56,232 nt of DNA from an uncultured Oscillospiraceae bacterium (lineage in GTDB: Bacteria; Bacillota; Clostridia; Oscillospirales; Oscillospiraceae). The notes under the pieces were generated by a model that did no database searches, was not told where the DNA came from, and saw only the letters and a program-made list of their open reading frames with translations. Both the position numbers and the translations under genes were made by a program. The DNA lies in assembly GCA_944385665.1 (NCBI GenBank), contig CALWYB010000011.1:1-56232 (forward strand). Reading direction: 5' to 3'. Every line of letters starts with the position of its first letter. Positions within the stretch are counted from its first letter, which is position 1. This document shows positions 23,587-33,301 of this stretch, piece after piece.

Positions 23587-25446
23587 TTGACAAACAAAGA
23601 CATGACAAGTGAACATGGACCGATCCTGGCGCATCTGAGCGATCAGGAGGCCGCGGCACTGTGCGCCCAGCTGCGGGAAGAGCTGGTCCAGGATGTGGCC
23701 AAGACCGGGGGACATCTGGCCTCCAATCTGGGAGCGGTGGAGCTGACGGTGGCCATCCACCGGGTGTTTGATACCCAGCGGGACCGGCTGGTTTTTGATG
23801 TGGGCCACCAGTGCTACCTGCACAAGATGCTCACCGGCCGCCGGGAGCAGATGCCTACCCTTCGCCAGTATGGCGGGATCGCGGGGTTCCCCAAGCCCAA
23901 CGAGAGCATCCACGACGCCTTTATTGCCGGACATGCCTCCAACTCGGTGGCGGTGGCCCTGGGCATGGCCCGGGCACGCACTGCCCTGGGCGAGGACTAC
24001 AAGGTGCTGGCCCTCATCGGCGACGGCGCCCTTACCGGCGGGCTGGCCTACGAGGGACTGTCCAACGCGGGACAGTGCGGACAGCAGCTGCTGGTCATCC
24101 TCAATGACAACGGCATGTCCATCACCCGCAATGTGGGCGGCGTGGCCCAGCTGCTGGCCCGGCAGCGCCTCAAGCCCAAGTACCTGCGCTTCAAGCAGGG
24201 CTACCGCCGGGTGATGCAGTCCTTCTGGGTGGGGCGGCAGATCTATAAGGTGACCCATGAGCTGAAAAAAGCTTTGAAGCAGAGCCTGCTGCCTTGCAGT
24301 ATGTTTGAGGACATGGGTTTTACCTATCTGGGACCGGTGGACGGACACGACGTGGGCCAGCTCACCCGTACCCTGAGCTATGCTAAGACGCTGAACGAGC
24401 CGGTAGTGCTCCACGTAAGGACGGTAAAGGGAAAAGGCTTTGCACCGGCGGAGACCAATCCCGACGCCTTTCACGGGGTTTCCCCCTTTGATCCGGCCAC
24501 CGGAAAGGCCCAGAAGGCGTCCGGAGAAAACTTCTCCGCTGTCTTTGGGCGCACGCTGGTGCGCCTGGCCCGGAGTGACCGGCGGGTGTGTGCCATCACG
24601 GCAGCCATGGTCAGCGGCACGGGACTGGTCCCCTTTGCCAAAGCCTATCCCCAGCGCTTCTTTGATGTGGGCATCGCCGAGGGCTGCGCCGTCTCCATGG
24701 CGGCGGGCATGGCCAAGCAGGGCGCGGTGCCGGTGTTTGCGGTCTACTCCACCTTCCTGCAGCGCAGCTATGACATGCTCCTGCACGATGTGGCTATTGA
24801 TCAGCTCCATGTGGTCTTTGCGGTGGACCGGGCCGGTCTGGTGGGCGAGGACGGCGAGACCCATCACGGGGTGTTCGACGTGGCCTATCTGGACAGTATC
24901 CCGGGGATCAAGGTGTATGCCCCCTCCAATTTCTCCGAGCTGGACCGCATGCTGGAGCAGGCGGTCTGCCGGGACCGCGGTCCGGTGGCGGTACGCTACC
25001 CCCGGGGCGGCCAGGGAGACTATATGGAGGATTCCGGCAAGCAAAATGCTGTGATAGTAAGGGCTGGCAAGGATATTACCTTGGCAGGCTACGGCGTGGA
25101 GATCAACGAGCTGCTCTCGGCGGCGGACAAGCTGGCGGAGCAGGGGATTCAGGCCGAGGTGCTGAAATGGAATGTGATCACCCCTCTGGACTGTACCTTG
25201 GCGGTGGAGTCGGTAAAAAAGACCGGCGGGCTGCTGGTGGCCGAGGAGTGTGTGGAGCAGGGCGGCGTGGGAGAGCGGGCTCTGGCGGCGCTGGAGCAGG
25301 CGGGGGTCCTCGCCCGGACGGCGCTGGTGAACTGTGGGACAGGCTATGTCCCTCACGGGGCGGTGTCCCTGCTGAAACGAGATTTGGGCCTGGATGGGGA
25401 CGGACTGTTCCGCCGGGCGATGGAGGTGCTGGGCCGTGACCAATAA
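23587..25446 (+). CDS. dxs: 1-deoxy-D-xylulose-5-phosphate synthase
   Basis: TPP enzyme condensing pyruvate and glyceraldehyde-3-P, first step of the MEP pathway (also feeds thiamine and pyridoxal). 619 residues, normal. TPP motif GDGALTGG near 140-147 ends in NDN near 164-166; the transketolase pyrimidine-domain residues are in VGIAEGCAVSMAAG. I chose the TTG at 23587, eight bases after GAGGGG; ATG 23602 is possible. The 3' end overlaps tlyA by 11 bases. Note GHLASNLGAVELTVAIHRVF near the N-terminus, invariant in Dxs. Confidence 0.95.
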   Translation: MTNKDMTSEHGPILAHLSDQEAAALCAQLREELVQDVAKTGGHLASNLGAVELTVAIHRVFDTQRDRLVFDVGHQCYLHKMLTGRREQMPTLRQYGGIAGFPKPNESIHDAFIAGHASNSVAVALGMARARTALGEDYKVLALIGDGALTGGLAYEGLSNAGQCGQQLLVILNDNGMSITRNVGGVAQLLARQRLKPKYLRFKQGYRRVMQSFWVGRQIYKVTHELKKALKQSLLPCSMFEDMGFTYLGPVDGHDVGQLTRTLSYAKTLNEPVVLHVRTVKGKGFAPAETNPDAFHGVSPFDPATGKAQKASGENFSAVFGRTLVRLARSDRRVCAITAAMVSGTGLVPFAKAYPQRFFDVGIAEGCAVSMAAGMAKQGAVPVFAVYSTFLQRSYDMLLHDVAIDQLHVVFAVDRAGLVGEDGETHHGVFDVAYLDSIPGIKVYAPSNFSELDRMLEQAVCRDRGPVAVRYPRGGQGDYMEDSGKQNAVIVRAGKDITLAGYGVEINELLSAADKLAEQGIQAEVLKWNVITPLDCTLAVESVKKTGGLLVAEECVEQGGVGERALAALEQAGVLARTALVNCGTGYVPHGAVSLLKRDLGLDGDGLFRRAMEVLGRDQ

Positions 25447-26248
25447 AAAGCGGCTGGATGTAGCAATGGTAGAGCGGGGGCTGGCGGAGAGCCGCCAGAA
25501 GGCCCAGGCCATCATTATGGCCGGACAGGTCTATGTGGATGGTCAGAAGGTGGACAAGGCGGGCGCCCCTGTGAAAGAAGAACAGGAGATCCAGGTGCGG
25601 GGCAAGACCCTGCGCTATGTCAGCCGGGGCGGTCTGAAGCTGGAGAAGGCCATGGCCTGCTGGCCCATCTCCCTGGAGGGGGCGGTGTGCGCCGACATCG
25701 GGGCGTCCACCGGCGGATTTACCGACTGCATGCTGCAAAACGGAGCCAGCAAGGTGTACGCCGTGGACGTGGGCTATAACCAGCTGGACTACCGCCTGCG
25801 TACCCACCCTCAGGTGGTGTGTATGGAGCGCACCAACGCCCGCTACCTCACCAAGGAGCAAATCCCGGAGCCGCTGGATTTCTTCTCCGTGGATGTCTCC
25901 TTTATCTCCCTCAACCTGATTTTGCCTGCTCTGCGTCCCCTGATGAAAGAGAGGGGAGAGGCGGTATGTCTGGTGAAGCCTCAGTTTGAGGCGGGGAAAG
26001 AAAAGGTGGGCAAGAAGGGCGTGGTCCGGGACCCCGCCGTCCATCTGGAGGTGCTGGAGCACTTCCTGGGCCACGCCGCCCATGCAGGATTTTCTGTAAA
26101 GGATATTACCTTTTCCCCCATTCGGGGACCGGAGGGAAACATTGAATACCTGGGCTATCTCTGCGCTGGAGAGGGGCCGGAGTGTGAGGTGGATCTGAAA
26201 GCCCTGGTGGATGCCTCTCACCAGCAGCTGAAGGGGGGAGAGGAATGA
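25436..26248 (+). CDS. tlyA: TlyA-family rRNA 2'-O-methyltransferase (S4 + FtsJ-like)
   Basis: 270 residues. An N-terminal S4 RNA-binding domain (RLDVAMVERGLAESRQKAQA near 6-25) is followed by an FtsJ-type SAM domain with DIGASTGGFTDCML near 84-97 and a KPQFEAGKE stretch. Actinobacterial TlyA methylates ribose of 16S and 23S rRNA; the same target is likely but unproven here. Start GTG at 25436, after TGGAGGTGC, lies inside the end of dxs. The stop overlaps nadK by four bases. Confidence 0.93.
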   Translation: MTNKKRLDVAMVERGLAESRQKAQAIIMAGQVYVDGQKVDKAGAPVKEEQEIQVRGKTLRYVSRGGLKLEKAMACWPISLEGAVCADIGASTGGFTDCMLQNGASKVYAVDVGYNQLDYRLRTHPQVVCMERTNARYLTKEQIPEPLDFFSVDVSFISLNLILPALRPLMKERGEAVCLVKPQFEAGKEKVGKKGVVRDPAVHLEVLEHFLGHAAHAGFSVKDITFSPIRGPEGNIEYLGYLCAGEGPECEVDLKALVDASHQQLKGGEE

Positions 26249-27117
26249 GAGTTCTCCTCAGTTCCAACCCCTACCGGGACCGGGGGCTGCGGGCCGCTTT
26301 GGAGGCCAAGAAGATTTTGGAGCGGGCCGGGGTGGAGACCGCCCTGTGCCTGCCCTTCGTGCCCAAGAAGGGGGACCGGCTGGAGCTGCCCCGCCACGCT
26401 CCCCTGAAAAAGATGGAGGAGGAGCTGCCGAAGGCAGACCTGCTCATCTGCTTTGGGGGAGATGGGACCATTCTCCATGCCGCCCGGGACGCGACCCTCC
26501 ATGATCTGCCCATTCTGGGCGTGAATATGGGCAGCGTAGGGTTTATGGCCGAGCTGGAGCGCACCGAACTCAACCGCCTGACCCAGCTGGCCAAGGGGGA
26601 CTTCACCACCGAGGAGCGGATGATGCTGGATGTGCGGGTCTACCGGGGAGAGAAGCTCCTCAGCCAGGATGTGGCCCTCAACGATGCGGTATTTTCCAAG
26701 GGCTCCATTGCCCGGGTGGCGGAGTTGGAGGTCTTTGCAGACCAGGTACTGGTCCGGCAGCTTATGGGGGACGGGGTCATTGTGGCCACCCCCACCGGCT
26801 CCACCGCCTACTCCATGTCGGCGGGAGGACCCATCGTGGAGCCCACCTCCCAGTGCCTCATTGTCACGCCAGTGTGTGCCCACCAGCTGTCCGTGCGGGC
26901 CATGGTGCTGGGGGCGGAGCGTACCGTGGCGGTGCAGCTGCCCAAGGGGAATCGGAAGAGCATCTACCTGTCGGTGGATGGTGACAAGGCAATTCGCTTG
27001 ACAGGAAATGAGCGAGTGGAGATCTGCCGCTCGAAACATACCATCCGGCTGGTACGGCTGGTGGGACGGAGTTTTTACCAAGTGGTCAATCAAAAATTAG
27101 GAGGTTACGTGCCATGA
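26245..27117 (+). CDS. nadK: NAD kinase
   Basis: Phosphorylates NAD to NADP. 290 residues. FGGDGTILHAAR (GGDGT motif) near 71-82, NDAVFSKG near 149-156 and ATPTGSTAYSMSAGGPIV near 181-198 are the family signatures. Translationally coupled to tlyA upstream and argR downstream (four-base overlaps on both sides). Confidence 0.96.
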   Translation: MRVLLSSNPYRDRGLRAALEAKKILERAGVETALCLPFVPKKGDRLELPRHAPLKKMEEELPKADLLICFGGDGTILHAARDATLHDLPILGVNMGSVGFMAELERTELNRLTQLAKGDFTTEERMMLDVRVYRGEKLLSQDVALNDAVFSKGSIARVAELEVFADQVLVRQLMGDGVIVATPTGSTAYSMSAGGPIVEPTSQCLIVTPVCAHQLSVRAMVLGAERTVAVQLPKGNRKSIYLSVDGDKAIRLTGNERVEICRSKHTIRLVRLVGRSFYQVVNQKLGGYVP

Positions 27118-27563
27118 AGCGAGCCCGACAGACTGAGATTTTGAAGATCATCCAATCGGTGGACGTAGAGACCCAGGAACAGCTGCTGGACGAGCTGAAG
27201 CGCCGCGGGTTTGCCTCCACCCAGGCCACCATTTCCCGGGACATCAAGGAGCTGCGGCTGGTCAAAGAGATGGCCGGAGGCGGCTACCGGTATGTAGTTT
27301 CCGAGCGGAAAGGAATGGTGGACTCCGACGTGCGCCTGCGCAACATTTTCAAAGAGGGCGTGGTGTCGGTGGATCTGGCCCAGAACATTGTGGTGGTGCG
27401 CACCATGCCCGGGTTGGCGTCGGCGGCCTGCTCCGCCCTGGACGGCATGGACATTCCCGGCATGGTGGGCAGTCTGGCGGGGGATGATACCGGCATCCTC
27501 ATCATGCGGGACAACACCTCGGCCGAGCAGTTCAACCGGGAAGTCCACAAGCTGCTGAAGTAA
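27114..27563 (+). CDS. argR: arginine repressor
   Basis: 149 residues. An N-terminal winged helix (RGFASTQATISRDIKEL near 36-52) is followed by a C-terminal arginine-binding/trimerising domain with GSLAGDDTGILI near 121-132. Represses arginine synthesis and activates catabolism when arginine is abundant. No arginine genes lie in the window; the nadK-argR-recN order is conserved in Firmicutes. Confidence 0.95.
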   Translation: MKRARQTEILKIIQSVDVETQEQLLDELKRRGFASTQATISRDIKELRLVKEMAGGGYRYVVSERKGMVDSDVRLRNIFKEGVVSVDLAQNIVVVRTMPGLASAACSALDGMDIPGMVGSLAGDDTGILIMRDNTSAEQFNREVHKLLK

Positions 27564-27591
27564 GGAAGAAAGTCCGGTTGGGGGTGTTTGT

Positions 27592-29283
27592 TTGCTTTCC
27601 CTGCTGCATATCGAAAATATTGCCCTGATCCAGTCGGCAGACATCCGGTTTGAGCCGGGCTACAATGTCCTCACCGGCGAGACCGGCGCAGGCAAATCCA
27701 TCGTTATCGACTCCATTGGGGCGGTGCTGGGCGAGCGCACCAGCCGGGAGCTCATCCGTACCGGGGCCAAGTCCGCCCTGGTGACGGCGGTGTTTACCCA
27801 GGTGCCGCCCCTGCCCTGGCTGGAGGAGAACGGCATCGAGGCCAAAGATGGCGAGGTGCTGCTCCAGCGGGAGATCCAGGGAGACGGCCGCAACGTATGC
27901 CGGGTGGACGGACGGCTGGTGACGGTGGCTCAGCTGCGGGAGCTGGGCCGCCAGCTGCTGAACATCCACGGCCAGCACGATGGCCAGCAGCTGCTGGACC
28001 CGGCCAGCCACCTGGGCTATCTGGACCGGTGCGGCGGCCATCAGGAACTGCTGGAGAACTACCAAAAGGCCTACCAGACCTGGAACGGCCTGCGCAAGCA
28101 AATCGCCTCCCTGGAGATGGACGAGGCGGAGCGCAGCCGCCGGGTGGATACCCTGAACTTTCAGATCCGGGAGCTGGAGCGGGCCGAACTGCGTCCCGGC
28201 GAGGATGAGGAGCTGGATCAGCGCCGGAAGCTGCTGCGCAGCGCGGGCAAACTGATGGAGGCGCTGCAAGGGGCGGAGTATGCCCTGTGCGGAGACGATG
28301 AGGGCGGCGGCGCCTGCTCTCTGCTGGCCGACGCGGAGGGGGAGCTGGGCAGCGTGTCCCAGTTCAGCGCTCCGCTGGAGGAGCTCTCCCGACAGGTGAG
28401 CGAGCTGCGCACCGCCGCCGACGACGCGGCGGACACCCTGCGGGATCTGACCCGGGAGATGGAGTTCTCCCCCGGAGAGCTGGACGAGGTGGAGAGCCGC
28501 CTGGACGTGCTGTACCGCCTGAAAAAGAAGTACGGCTCCACGGTGGAGGAGATGCTCCAGTATCTGGACCGGTGCCGCCGGGAGCTGGATGAGATCCAGT
28601 ACGCGGATGACACCATTGCCCGGCTGACCAAGGAGCTTGACAAGGCCCGCAAGGCGGCCGATCAGGCAGCTCAGGCCCTGTCCCAGCAGCGGCACAAGGC
28701 CTCGGAGAAGCTCCAGAAGCGGGTCCAGGAGGAGCTGCGGCAGCTGGACATGCCCAAGGTGCGCTTCCAGGTGGAGTTCTCTCCTGTGGACAACCAGTGG
28801 GGACTGGACGAGACGGGTATGGATCAGGTGCAGTTTTTGATGTCGGCCAACGTGGGCGAGGCCCTCAAGCCCATCCAGAAGGTGGCCTCCGGCGGCGAGC
28901 TGGCCCGGATCATGCTGGCCCTCAAAAATGTACTGGCCCAGGATGACGAGATCGGCACCCTGGTCTTTGACGAGGTGGACACCGGCGTGTCCGGCCGGGC
29001 GGCTCAGAAGGTGGCCGAAAAGATGGCCCAGGTGGCCCGGCACAAACAGGTGCTGTGCGTCACCCATCTGCCCCAGCTGGCGGCCATGGCGGACACCCAC
29101 TTCTCGGTGAGCAAGGGGGAGCGGGATGGCCGCACCTACACCCGGCTGGAGCGGCTGGACCGCCAGCAGCGCCGGGAAGAGCTGGCCCGGCTCATCGGCG
29201 GCACAGCAGTAACCCCGGCCCTGCTGAAAAGTGCAGAGGAGCTGCTCGCCCAGGCGGACGCCTGGCGGGAAAAACGAAAATGA
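27592..29283 (+). CDS. recN: DNA repair protein RecN (SMC-like ATPase)
   Basis: 563 residues. Walker A GETGAGKS near 29-36, a central coiled coil (residues about 150-370, rich in Glu/Arg/Leu), and the C-terminal ABC half with VASGGELARIMLALK, then FDEVDTGVSG (Walker B) and VTHLPQLAAMAD. Acts early at double-strand breaks. The TTG at 27592 follows GGGGGTG; no ATG is near. A terminator follows the stop directly. Confidence 0.95.
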   Translation: MLSLLHIENIALIQSADIRFEPGYNVLTGETGAGKSIVIDSIGAVLGERTSRELIRTGAKSALVTAVFTQVPPLPWLEENGIEAKDGEVLLQREIQGDGRNVCRVDGRLVTVAQLRELGRQLLNIHGQHDGQQLLDPASHLGYLDRCGGHQELLENYQKAYQTWNGLRKQIASLEMDEAERSRRVDTLNFQIRELERAELRPGEDEELDQRRKLLRSAGKLMEALQGAEYALCGDDEGGGACSLLADAEGELGSVSQFSAPLEELSRQVSELRTAADDAADTLRDLTREMEFSPGELDEVESRLDVLYRLKKKYGSTVEEMLQYLDRCRRELDEIQYADDTIARLTKELDKARKAADQAAQALSQQRHKASEKLQKRVQEELRQLDMPKVRFQVEFSPVDNQWGLDETGMDQVQFLMSANVGEALKPIQKVASGGELARIMLALKNVLAQDDEIGTLVFDEVDTGVSGRAAQKVAEKMAQVARHKQVLCVTHLPQLAAMADTHFSVSKGERDGRTYTRLERLDRQQRREELARLIGGTAVTPALLKSAEELLAQADAWREKRK

Positions 29284-29322
29284 AACTATGATCCCCACGG
29301 TTTTCCGTGGGGATCATAGTTT
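29283..29322. terminator. bidirectional terminator between recN and the surface-protein gene
   Basis: Perfect 18-bp stem AAACTATGATCCCCACGG / CCGTGGGGATCATAGTTT with a TTTT loop. The stem ends supply T-runs on both strands. The left arm begins on the last base of recN's stop. Confidence 0.88.
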
Positions 29323-29350
29323 ATCGAAAGCCCTCTTTGCGAGAGTGTTT

Positions 29351-30676
29351 TTACCAGGGAAGCCAGCCGTCGTCCTCCCGCTGGCTGAGCACATCCAGCG
29401 CACCGTCCAGCAGCATGGCGGCCTGTGCCCGGTCCAGACCGGTGGACAGGGCGGCGGAGTTGGTCTCTTCCACCCGGATGACCCCGGAGGCGGCCAGGTT
29501 GGCGGCGGCCTGTCCCGCCCAGTGGCTCTGGGTCCCCTGGGAGGAGAAGACCTCCAGAGGTACGTCGCTCAGATTCAAAAGCTGGTCCAGCATCACCGTG
29601 GCCTCGCCCTGGGTGATGTTCTCGGAGGCTTCAAACACCGGCGCGCCGCTCTCATCCTTGGAGCCCTGGATCACCCCCGCCATCACGGCGGCGGAGACGG
29701 CGCCCTTGGCCCAGGTGGGGATGGCGGCGTCATCGGAGAAGCCGGTGACCGTCACATCCTCCAGGGGGCTCATGCCCACCGTGGCCATGGCCATGGAGAG
29801 AAATTCCGCCCGGGTGACAGGCTGGTCAGGCTCAAAGAAATATTCACCGTCCAGGTAGGAGCCTACAAAGATGTCCTCCTCCGCCAAATGGATGGAGGCC
29901 TTGTGGGCGGGATCGCCCTCCATGTCGGCGTAGGTCACCTTGGTGTCCGGCTTGTTAATTTGGATGGTCACCTTGGCCTCCGGCGAGGTGTTGCCCGCCG
30001 AGTCGATGGCCACATAGGTGAAGGAGTCCTTGCCGGTCTTGTTCTCATAGGGCGTGTAGACAAATTTGGCCGAGCCGTCGTCGGCCAGGGTCACGGAGCC
30101 CCGGGCGGGGGTGTCCATGAGCTGGAAGGTGAGGGTATCCCCCTCGCTGTCCACCGCGTCAAAGTAGCCGGTGATGGCCACATTCTTATAGGTGGTCAGG
30201 TCCATGTTTCGGGCGATGGGAGGCTCATTGGCCGCGGTGAGGAGATAGAGGGTGACGGTGGTGGGCTGTTGGGCCTGGGTACCGTCATCGAAAGCGGGCA
30301 GGAAGGAAAAACTGGTGGTGGTGACGGTGGGCTGGGTCAGAGACTGAAAGCGCAGCCCCGCCAGGGCGCTGCGCTCCACCACGGAGTCCACTGCCAGAGG
30401 CTGGCCGCCCAGGGTCAGGGTACCCGCTCCGGAGTTAGGCAGGGCGGTGAGGGTAATGGACGTCAGCTGGACCCCATCCCCGCCCTGGAGAGAGAAGTCC
30501 TGGTCGGAAAAGGCGATGGAGTCGCCCACCAGAGCATTTTTTGAGAAGTCGGGGATGGTAGGGGTGGATGCCTTCTTGTTCCAGAAGAAGGCAGAGGCAG
30601 GCAGGGACAGGGTGCTGAGCACCGCCAACAACAGCAGCAGCGCACCCCCCCGGCGCGTCAGACAGAGACGTTTCAA
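29351..30676 (-). CDS. exported surface protein with Ig/cadherin-like and SLH domains
   Basis: 441 residues from a TTG at 30676 behind AAAGGAGG. Signal peptide about 1-29 (LLLLLAVLSTLSLPASAF). The middle carries beta-sandwich repeats: around 150-245, PPIARNMDLTTYKNVAITG...SFTYVAIDSAG is typical of tandem cadherin-like/Big domains. The C-terminal about 180 residues contain S-layer-homology motifs: FEPDQPVTRAEFLSMAMATV, then a second AKGAVSAAVMAGVIQG unit and a third ANLAASGVIR. SLH modules usually attach to cell-wall polymers. Monocistronic, minus strand. Confidence 0.85.
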   Translation of the reverse strand: MKRLCLTRRGGALLLLLAVLSTLSLPASAFFWNKKASTPTIPDFSKNALVGDSIAFSDQDFSLQGGDGVQLTSITLTALPNSGAGTLTLGGQPLAVDSVVERSALAGLRFQSLTQPTVTTTSFSFLPAFDDGTQAQQPTTVTLYLLTAANEPPIARNMDLTTYKNVAITGYFDAVDSEGDTLTFQLMDTPARGSVTLADDGSAKFVYTPYENKTGKDSFTYVAIDSAGNTSPEAKVTIQINKPDTKVTYADMEGDPAHKASIHLAEEDIFVGSYLDGEYFFEPDQPVTRAEFLSMAMATVGMSPLEDVTVTGFSDDAAIPTWAKGAVSAAVMAGVIQGSKDESGAPVFEASENITQGEATVMLDQLLNLSDVPLEVFSSQGTQSHWAGQAAANLAASGVIRVEETNSAALSTGLDRAQAAMLLDGALDVLSQREDDGWLPW

Positions 30677-30741
30677 CGGAAAAACCTCCTTTATTGGTTC
30701 AGGTTACTTCTAGTCTCTGTCGGGAAAAGGAAACTATGCGT

Positions 30742-30781
30742 AAAAAACGACGTCCATCCCAGGAAAAGACTGGAATGGACG
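30742..30781 (-). terminator. rodA terminator
   Basis: On the minus strand GCGTCCATTCCAG (30782-30770), then CTGGGATGGACG (30762-30751), imperfect stem, followed by TCGTTTTTT (30750-30742). It lies just after the rodA stop. Confidence 0.78.
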
Positions 30782-30801
30782 CCGAACCGTTGCGGTAGGT
30801 T

Positions 30802-31983
30802 TTAGGTGCCCCGATCCCGCAGCCAGCTGGGCAAGGCCCTAGCCTTGGCGCTGGATACCACCCCCATGGCGGCATAGAGTGTAATGATGGAGGAGCCGCC
30901 GTAGCTGATGAAGGGGAGGGTCAGGCCCATCACGGGGAAGACGAACAGGCACATGCCTACATTGGCGGCGATCTGGACGATGAGCATGCCCGCCATGCCC
31001 ATGGACACATAGGCGTAGAAGGGGGAGCTGGAGTGGCGGGCCACCCAGATGCACCGCAGCACCACCGCGGTCAGCAGGGCCAGCAGGGCCAGACAGCCCA
31101 CCATGCCCAGCTCCTCGCCGCACACCGCAAAGATGAAGTCGGTGTCCCGGGCGGGGAGGGTGGATTCGCTGGTGGACTGGGTCATGGTGCCGTGGAGGTA
31201 ACCCTTGCCGAAGATCTGTCCCGAGCCGATGGCCAGGATGGAGCGGGTCTGTTGGAAGCCTACGCCCTGGGGGTCGTAGCTGTGGTCAAAGAGGACCCGG
31301 AAGCGTTTGATGAGATAGAGCTTGTCCCAGGCCTCTGTTTTGGGCAGCACGAAGAACCACAGCACCACAAATGCGATGACAACGGCTCCGCCCACCAGAA
31401 CGAACCAGCGCACCTTCACCCCGGCGCTCCAGGACATGACGGCAAAGATCAGGGCGTACACCACGCACATGCCCATATCGCCGCAGATCCCGGCGATGAG
31501 GGCCAGCATGAAGGCGGCGTGGGCGCCGATCTGGGCCACCGAGAAAACCGAGCCGATGTCGTGGCCCCGATCCTGGAGCTTGCGGATCTGCAAGGCCAAG
31601 AGCAGAATGTAGGGGATCTTGACGATCTCATTGGGCTGGATCAGAATGGGAAAGCCGGGAAATTGCAGCCAGTTCCGGTTGCCGCCCCGGGACACGCCGA
31701 AGGGGGTCAGGAGCAGCAGGAGAAAGACGATGCTGAAGCCCAGCAGCCATTTCCAGTTCTTCTCTACAAAGGACTCAAAGTCCACATAGGTACACAGGAT
31801 GTAGACCAGCACGCCCAGCAAAATGGCCACAATCTGGACGGCGACCTCTTTGTTGTTCTCATTGTAACGGGTGGCGGAAAAGATCAGGGCCACGCCAAAT
31901 CCGCTGGCCAGCAGACAGAGGGACAGGAGCACCACGTCCCCCTTTTTTAGAAATTCTTGGAGGGGAGAAAATAGGGTCTTCAC
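30802..31983 (-). CDS. rodA: RodA/FtsW-family peptidoglycan glycosyltransferase
   Basis: SEDS-family membrane enzyme polymerising lipid II for cell elongation. 393 residues, about ten membrane segments. Family signatures are QPNEIVKIPYILLLA near 123-137 and the C-terminal PFISYGGSS near 356-364; GKGYLHGTMTQ and LPARDTDFIFAV are the usual RodA stretch. GTG start at 31983 behind GAGGAG. Closer to RodA than FtsW by length and motifs; no partner PBP2 or mre genes are adjacent. Confidence 0.9.
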   Translation of the reverse strand: MKTLFSPLQEFLKKGDVVLLSLCLLASGFGVALIFSATRYNENNKEVAVQIVAILLGVLVYILCTYVDFESFVEKNWKWLLGFSIVFLLLLLTPFGVSRGGNRNWLQFPGFPILIQPNEIVKIPYILLLALQIRKLQDRGHDIGSVFSVAQIGAHAAFMLALIAGICGDMGMCVVYALIFAVMSWSAGVKVRWFVLVGGAVVIAFVVLWFFVLPKTEAWDKLYLIKRFRVLFDHSYDPQGVGFQQTRSILAIGSGQIFGKGYLHGTMTQSTSESTLPARDTDFIFAVCGEELGMVGCLALLALLTAVVLRCIWVARHSSSPFYAYVSMGMAGMLIVQIAANVGMCLFVFPVMGLTLPFISYGGSSIITLYAAMGVVSSAKARALPSWLRDRGT

Positions 31984-32017
31984 AGTGTCTCCTCACTTTC
32001 CTAGGATACGGCCCTAT

Positions 32018-32064
32018 ATTTTATCACTTTTTGGTGGAAAGGTAAACCACATCTGTGCTATAAT
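32018..32064. promoter_or_regulatory. divergent overlapping promoters of rodA and tsaE
   Basis: Minus strand: TTTACC (32041-32046), 17 bp, TAAAAT (32018-32023) for rodA. Plus strand: TATAAT (32059-32064) for tsaE, with only a weak -35 near 32036. The rodA -35 sits inside the tsaE promoter spacer, so the two polymerases would compete. Confidence 0.6.
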
Positions 32065-32109
32065 CTTCCCGGAATTCGAAAACAATCTGTGAACGTGGGG
32101 GAGGACCCA

Positions 32110-32544
32110 ATGGAATATTGTTCAAACAGTGAGCAGGAGACGGAGGCGCTGGGAAAACGCCTGGGGGAGAGGTTGAAGCCGGGGACGGTGATTGCCTACA
32201 CCGGCGACCTGGGGGCGGGGAAGACTGCCTTTACCAGGGGACTGGCCAAGGGCCTGGGCATTCCGGGACAAGTGACCAGCCCCACCTTTACCATCGTCAA
32301 CGAGTATGAGGGGGGGCGGCTCCCCCTGTTCCACTTTGATATGTACCGCCTGGGCAGCGCGGATGAGCTCTTTGACATCGGCTGGGAGGACTACCTGGCC
32401 CGGAACGGTGTGTGCGCCGTGGAGTGGAGCGAAAATGTGGACGAGGCGCTGGAGGAGGACACCATCCGGGTGGACATCCGCCGGGGGGAGAGCGACCACC
32501 AGCGGGTCATTTCCATCCAGGGCGGCCCTTCGCTGGAGAAATAA
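32110..32544 (+). CDS. tsaE: tRNA threonylcarbamoyladenosine biosynthesis ATPase TsaE
   Basis: P-loop ATPase that works with TsaB and TsaD to make t6A37 of ANN-decoding tRNAs. 144 residues from ATG 32110 (GGGGGAGGACCCA before it). Walker A TGDLGAGKTAFTRGL near 32-46, then TSPTFTIVNEY near 57-67, HFDMYRL near 76-82 and VEWSEN near 104-109 are family hallmarks. Followed after 21 bases by tsaB. Confidence 0.95.
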   Translation: MEYCSNSEQETEALGKRLGERLKPGTVIAYTGDLGAGKTAFTRGLAKGLGIPGQVTSPTFTIVNEYEGGRLPLFHFDMYRLGSADELFDIGWEDYLARNGVCAVEWSENVDEALEEDTIRVDIRRGESDHQRVISIQGGPSLEK

Positions 32545-32565
32545 AAGAGAAAAGTGTGTGATAGC

Positions 32566-33288
32566 ATGAAGATACTGGCATTGGAATCGTCTGCCGTGGC
32601 CTGTTCCGCGGCCCTGTGGGGGGAGGAGGGGCTCATCGCCCAGTCCTTCCAGCAAAGCGGCCTGACCCACAGCCGCACCCTGCTGCCCATGGCCCACGAC
32701 CTGCTGAAAAACTGCGAGGTCAGCCTGTCCGACGTGGATGTGATCGCTGTGGCGGCGGGTCCCGGCTCCTTTACCGGGCTGCGCATCGGCGTGGCCACCG
32801 CCAAAGGGCTGGCCTGGGGGGAGGACAAGGACTGCGCTGCCTGCTCCACCCTGGAGTCCATGGCCTGGCCCCTGGCCTTTTATGAGGACGCGGTGATCGT
32901 TTGCGCCATGGACGCCCGGCGCAAACAGGTATATAACGCCCTGTTCCAGACGGACGGCGAGAAGCTGGAGCGGCTGTGTTCCGACCGGGCCATCTCCCTG
33001 GAAGAGCTGGGAGAGGAACTGAAAAAAATCGAAAAACGCAAAATAGTCGTTGGAGACGGGGCTCAGCTGTGCTATAATACCCTAAGAAGTCAGGGAATCC
33101 ATCTGGAGCTGGCTCCGCCTGCGCTGCGGCAGCAGAGCGCGTGGGGTGTGGCCCGGGCGGCGGTGGAGCAGATCCGCGCCGGAGCCCTGGTGAAGGGAAA
33201 AGACCTGGTACCTGTCTACCACCGGCTGTCTCAAGCGGAGCGCGAGCGGCTGGAGCGGGAGCGGCAGGGCCGCAGTACACCAAAATAA
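32566..33288 (+). CDS. tsaB: tRNA threonylcarbamoyladenosine biosynthesis protein TsaB
   Basis: Inactive ASKHA-fold partner that dimerises with TsaD for t6A synthesis. 240 residues. Begins [39 protein letters not shown] near 65-84 is the family signature, and [15 protein letters not shown] near 113-127 follows. Start ATG 32566 has only a weak purine run upstream, so translation may be coupled to tsaE. rimI, often next, is absent; upp follows 13 bases later. Confidence 0.93.
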   Translation: MKILALESSAVACSAALWGEEGLIAQSFQQSGLTHSRTLLPMAHDLLKNCEVSLSDVDVIAVAAGPGSFTGLRIGVATAKGLAWGEDKDCAACSTLESMAWPLAFYEDAVIVCAMDARRKQVYNALFQTDGEKLERLCSDRAISLEELGEELKKIEKRKIVVGDGAQLCYNTLRSQGIHLELAPPALRQQSAWGVARAAVEQIRAGALVKGKDLVPVYHRLSQAERERLERERQGRSTPK

Positions 33289-33301
33289 AGGGGTTTTTGA
33301 G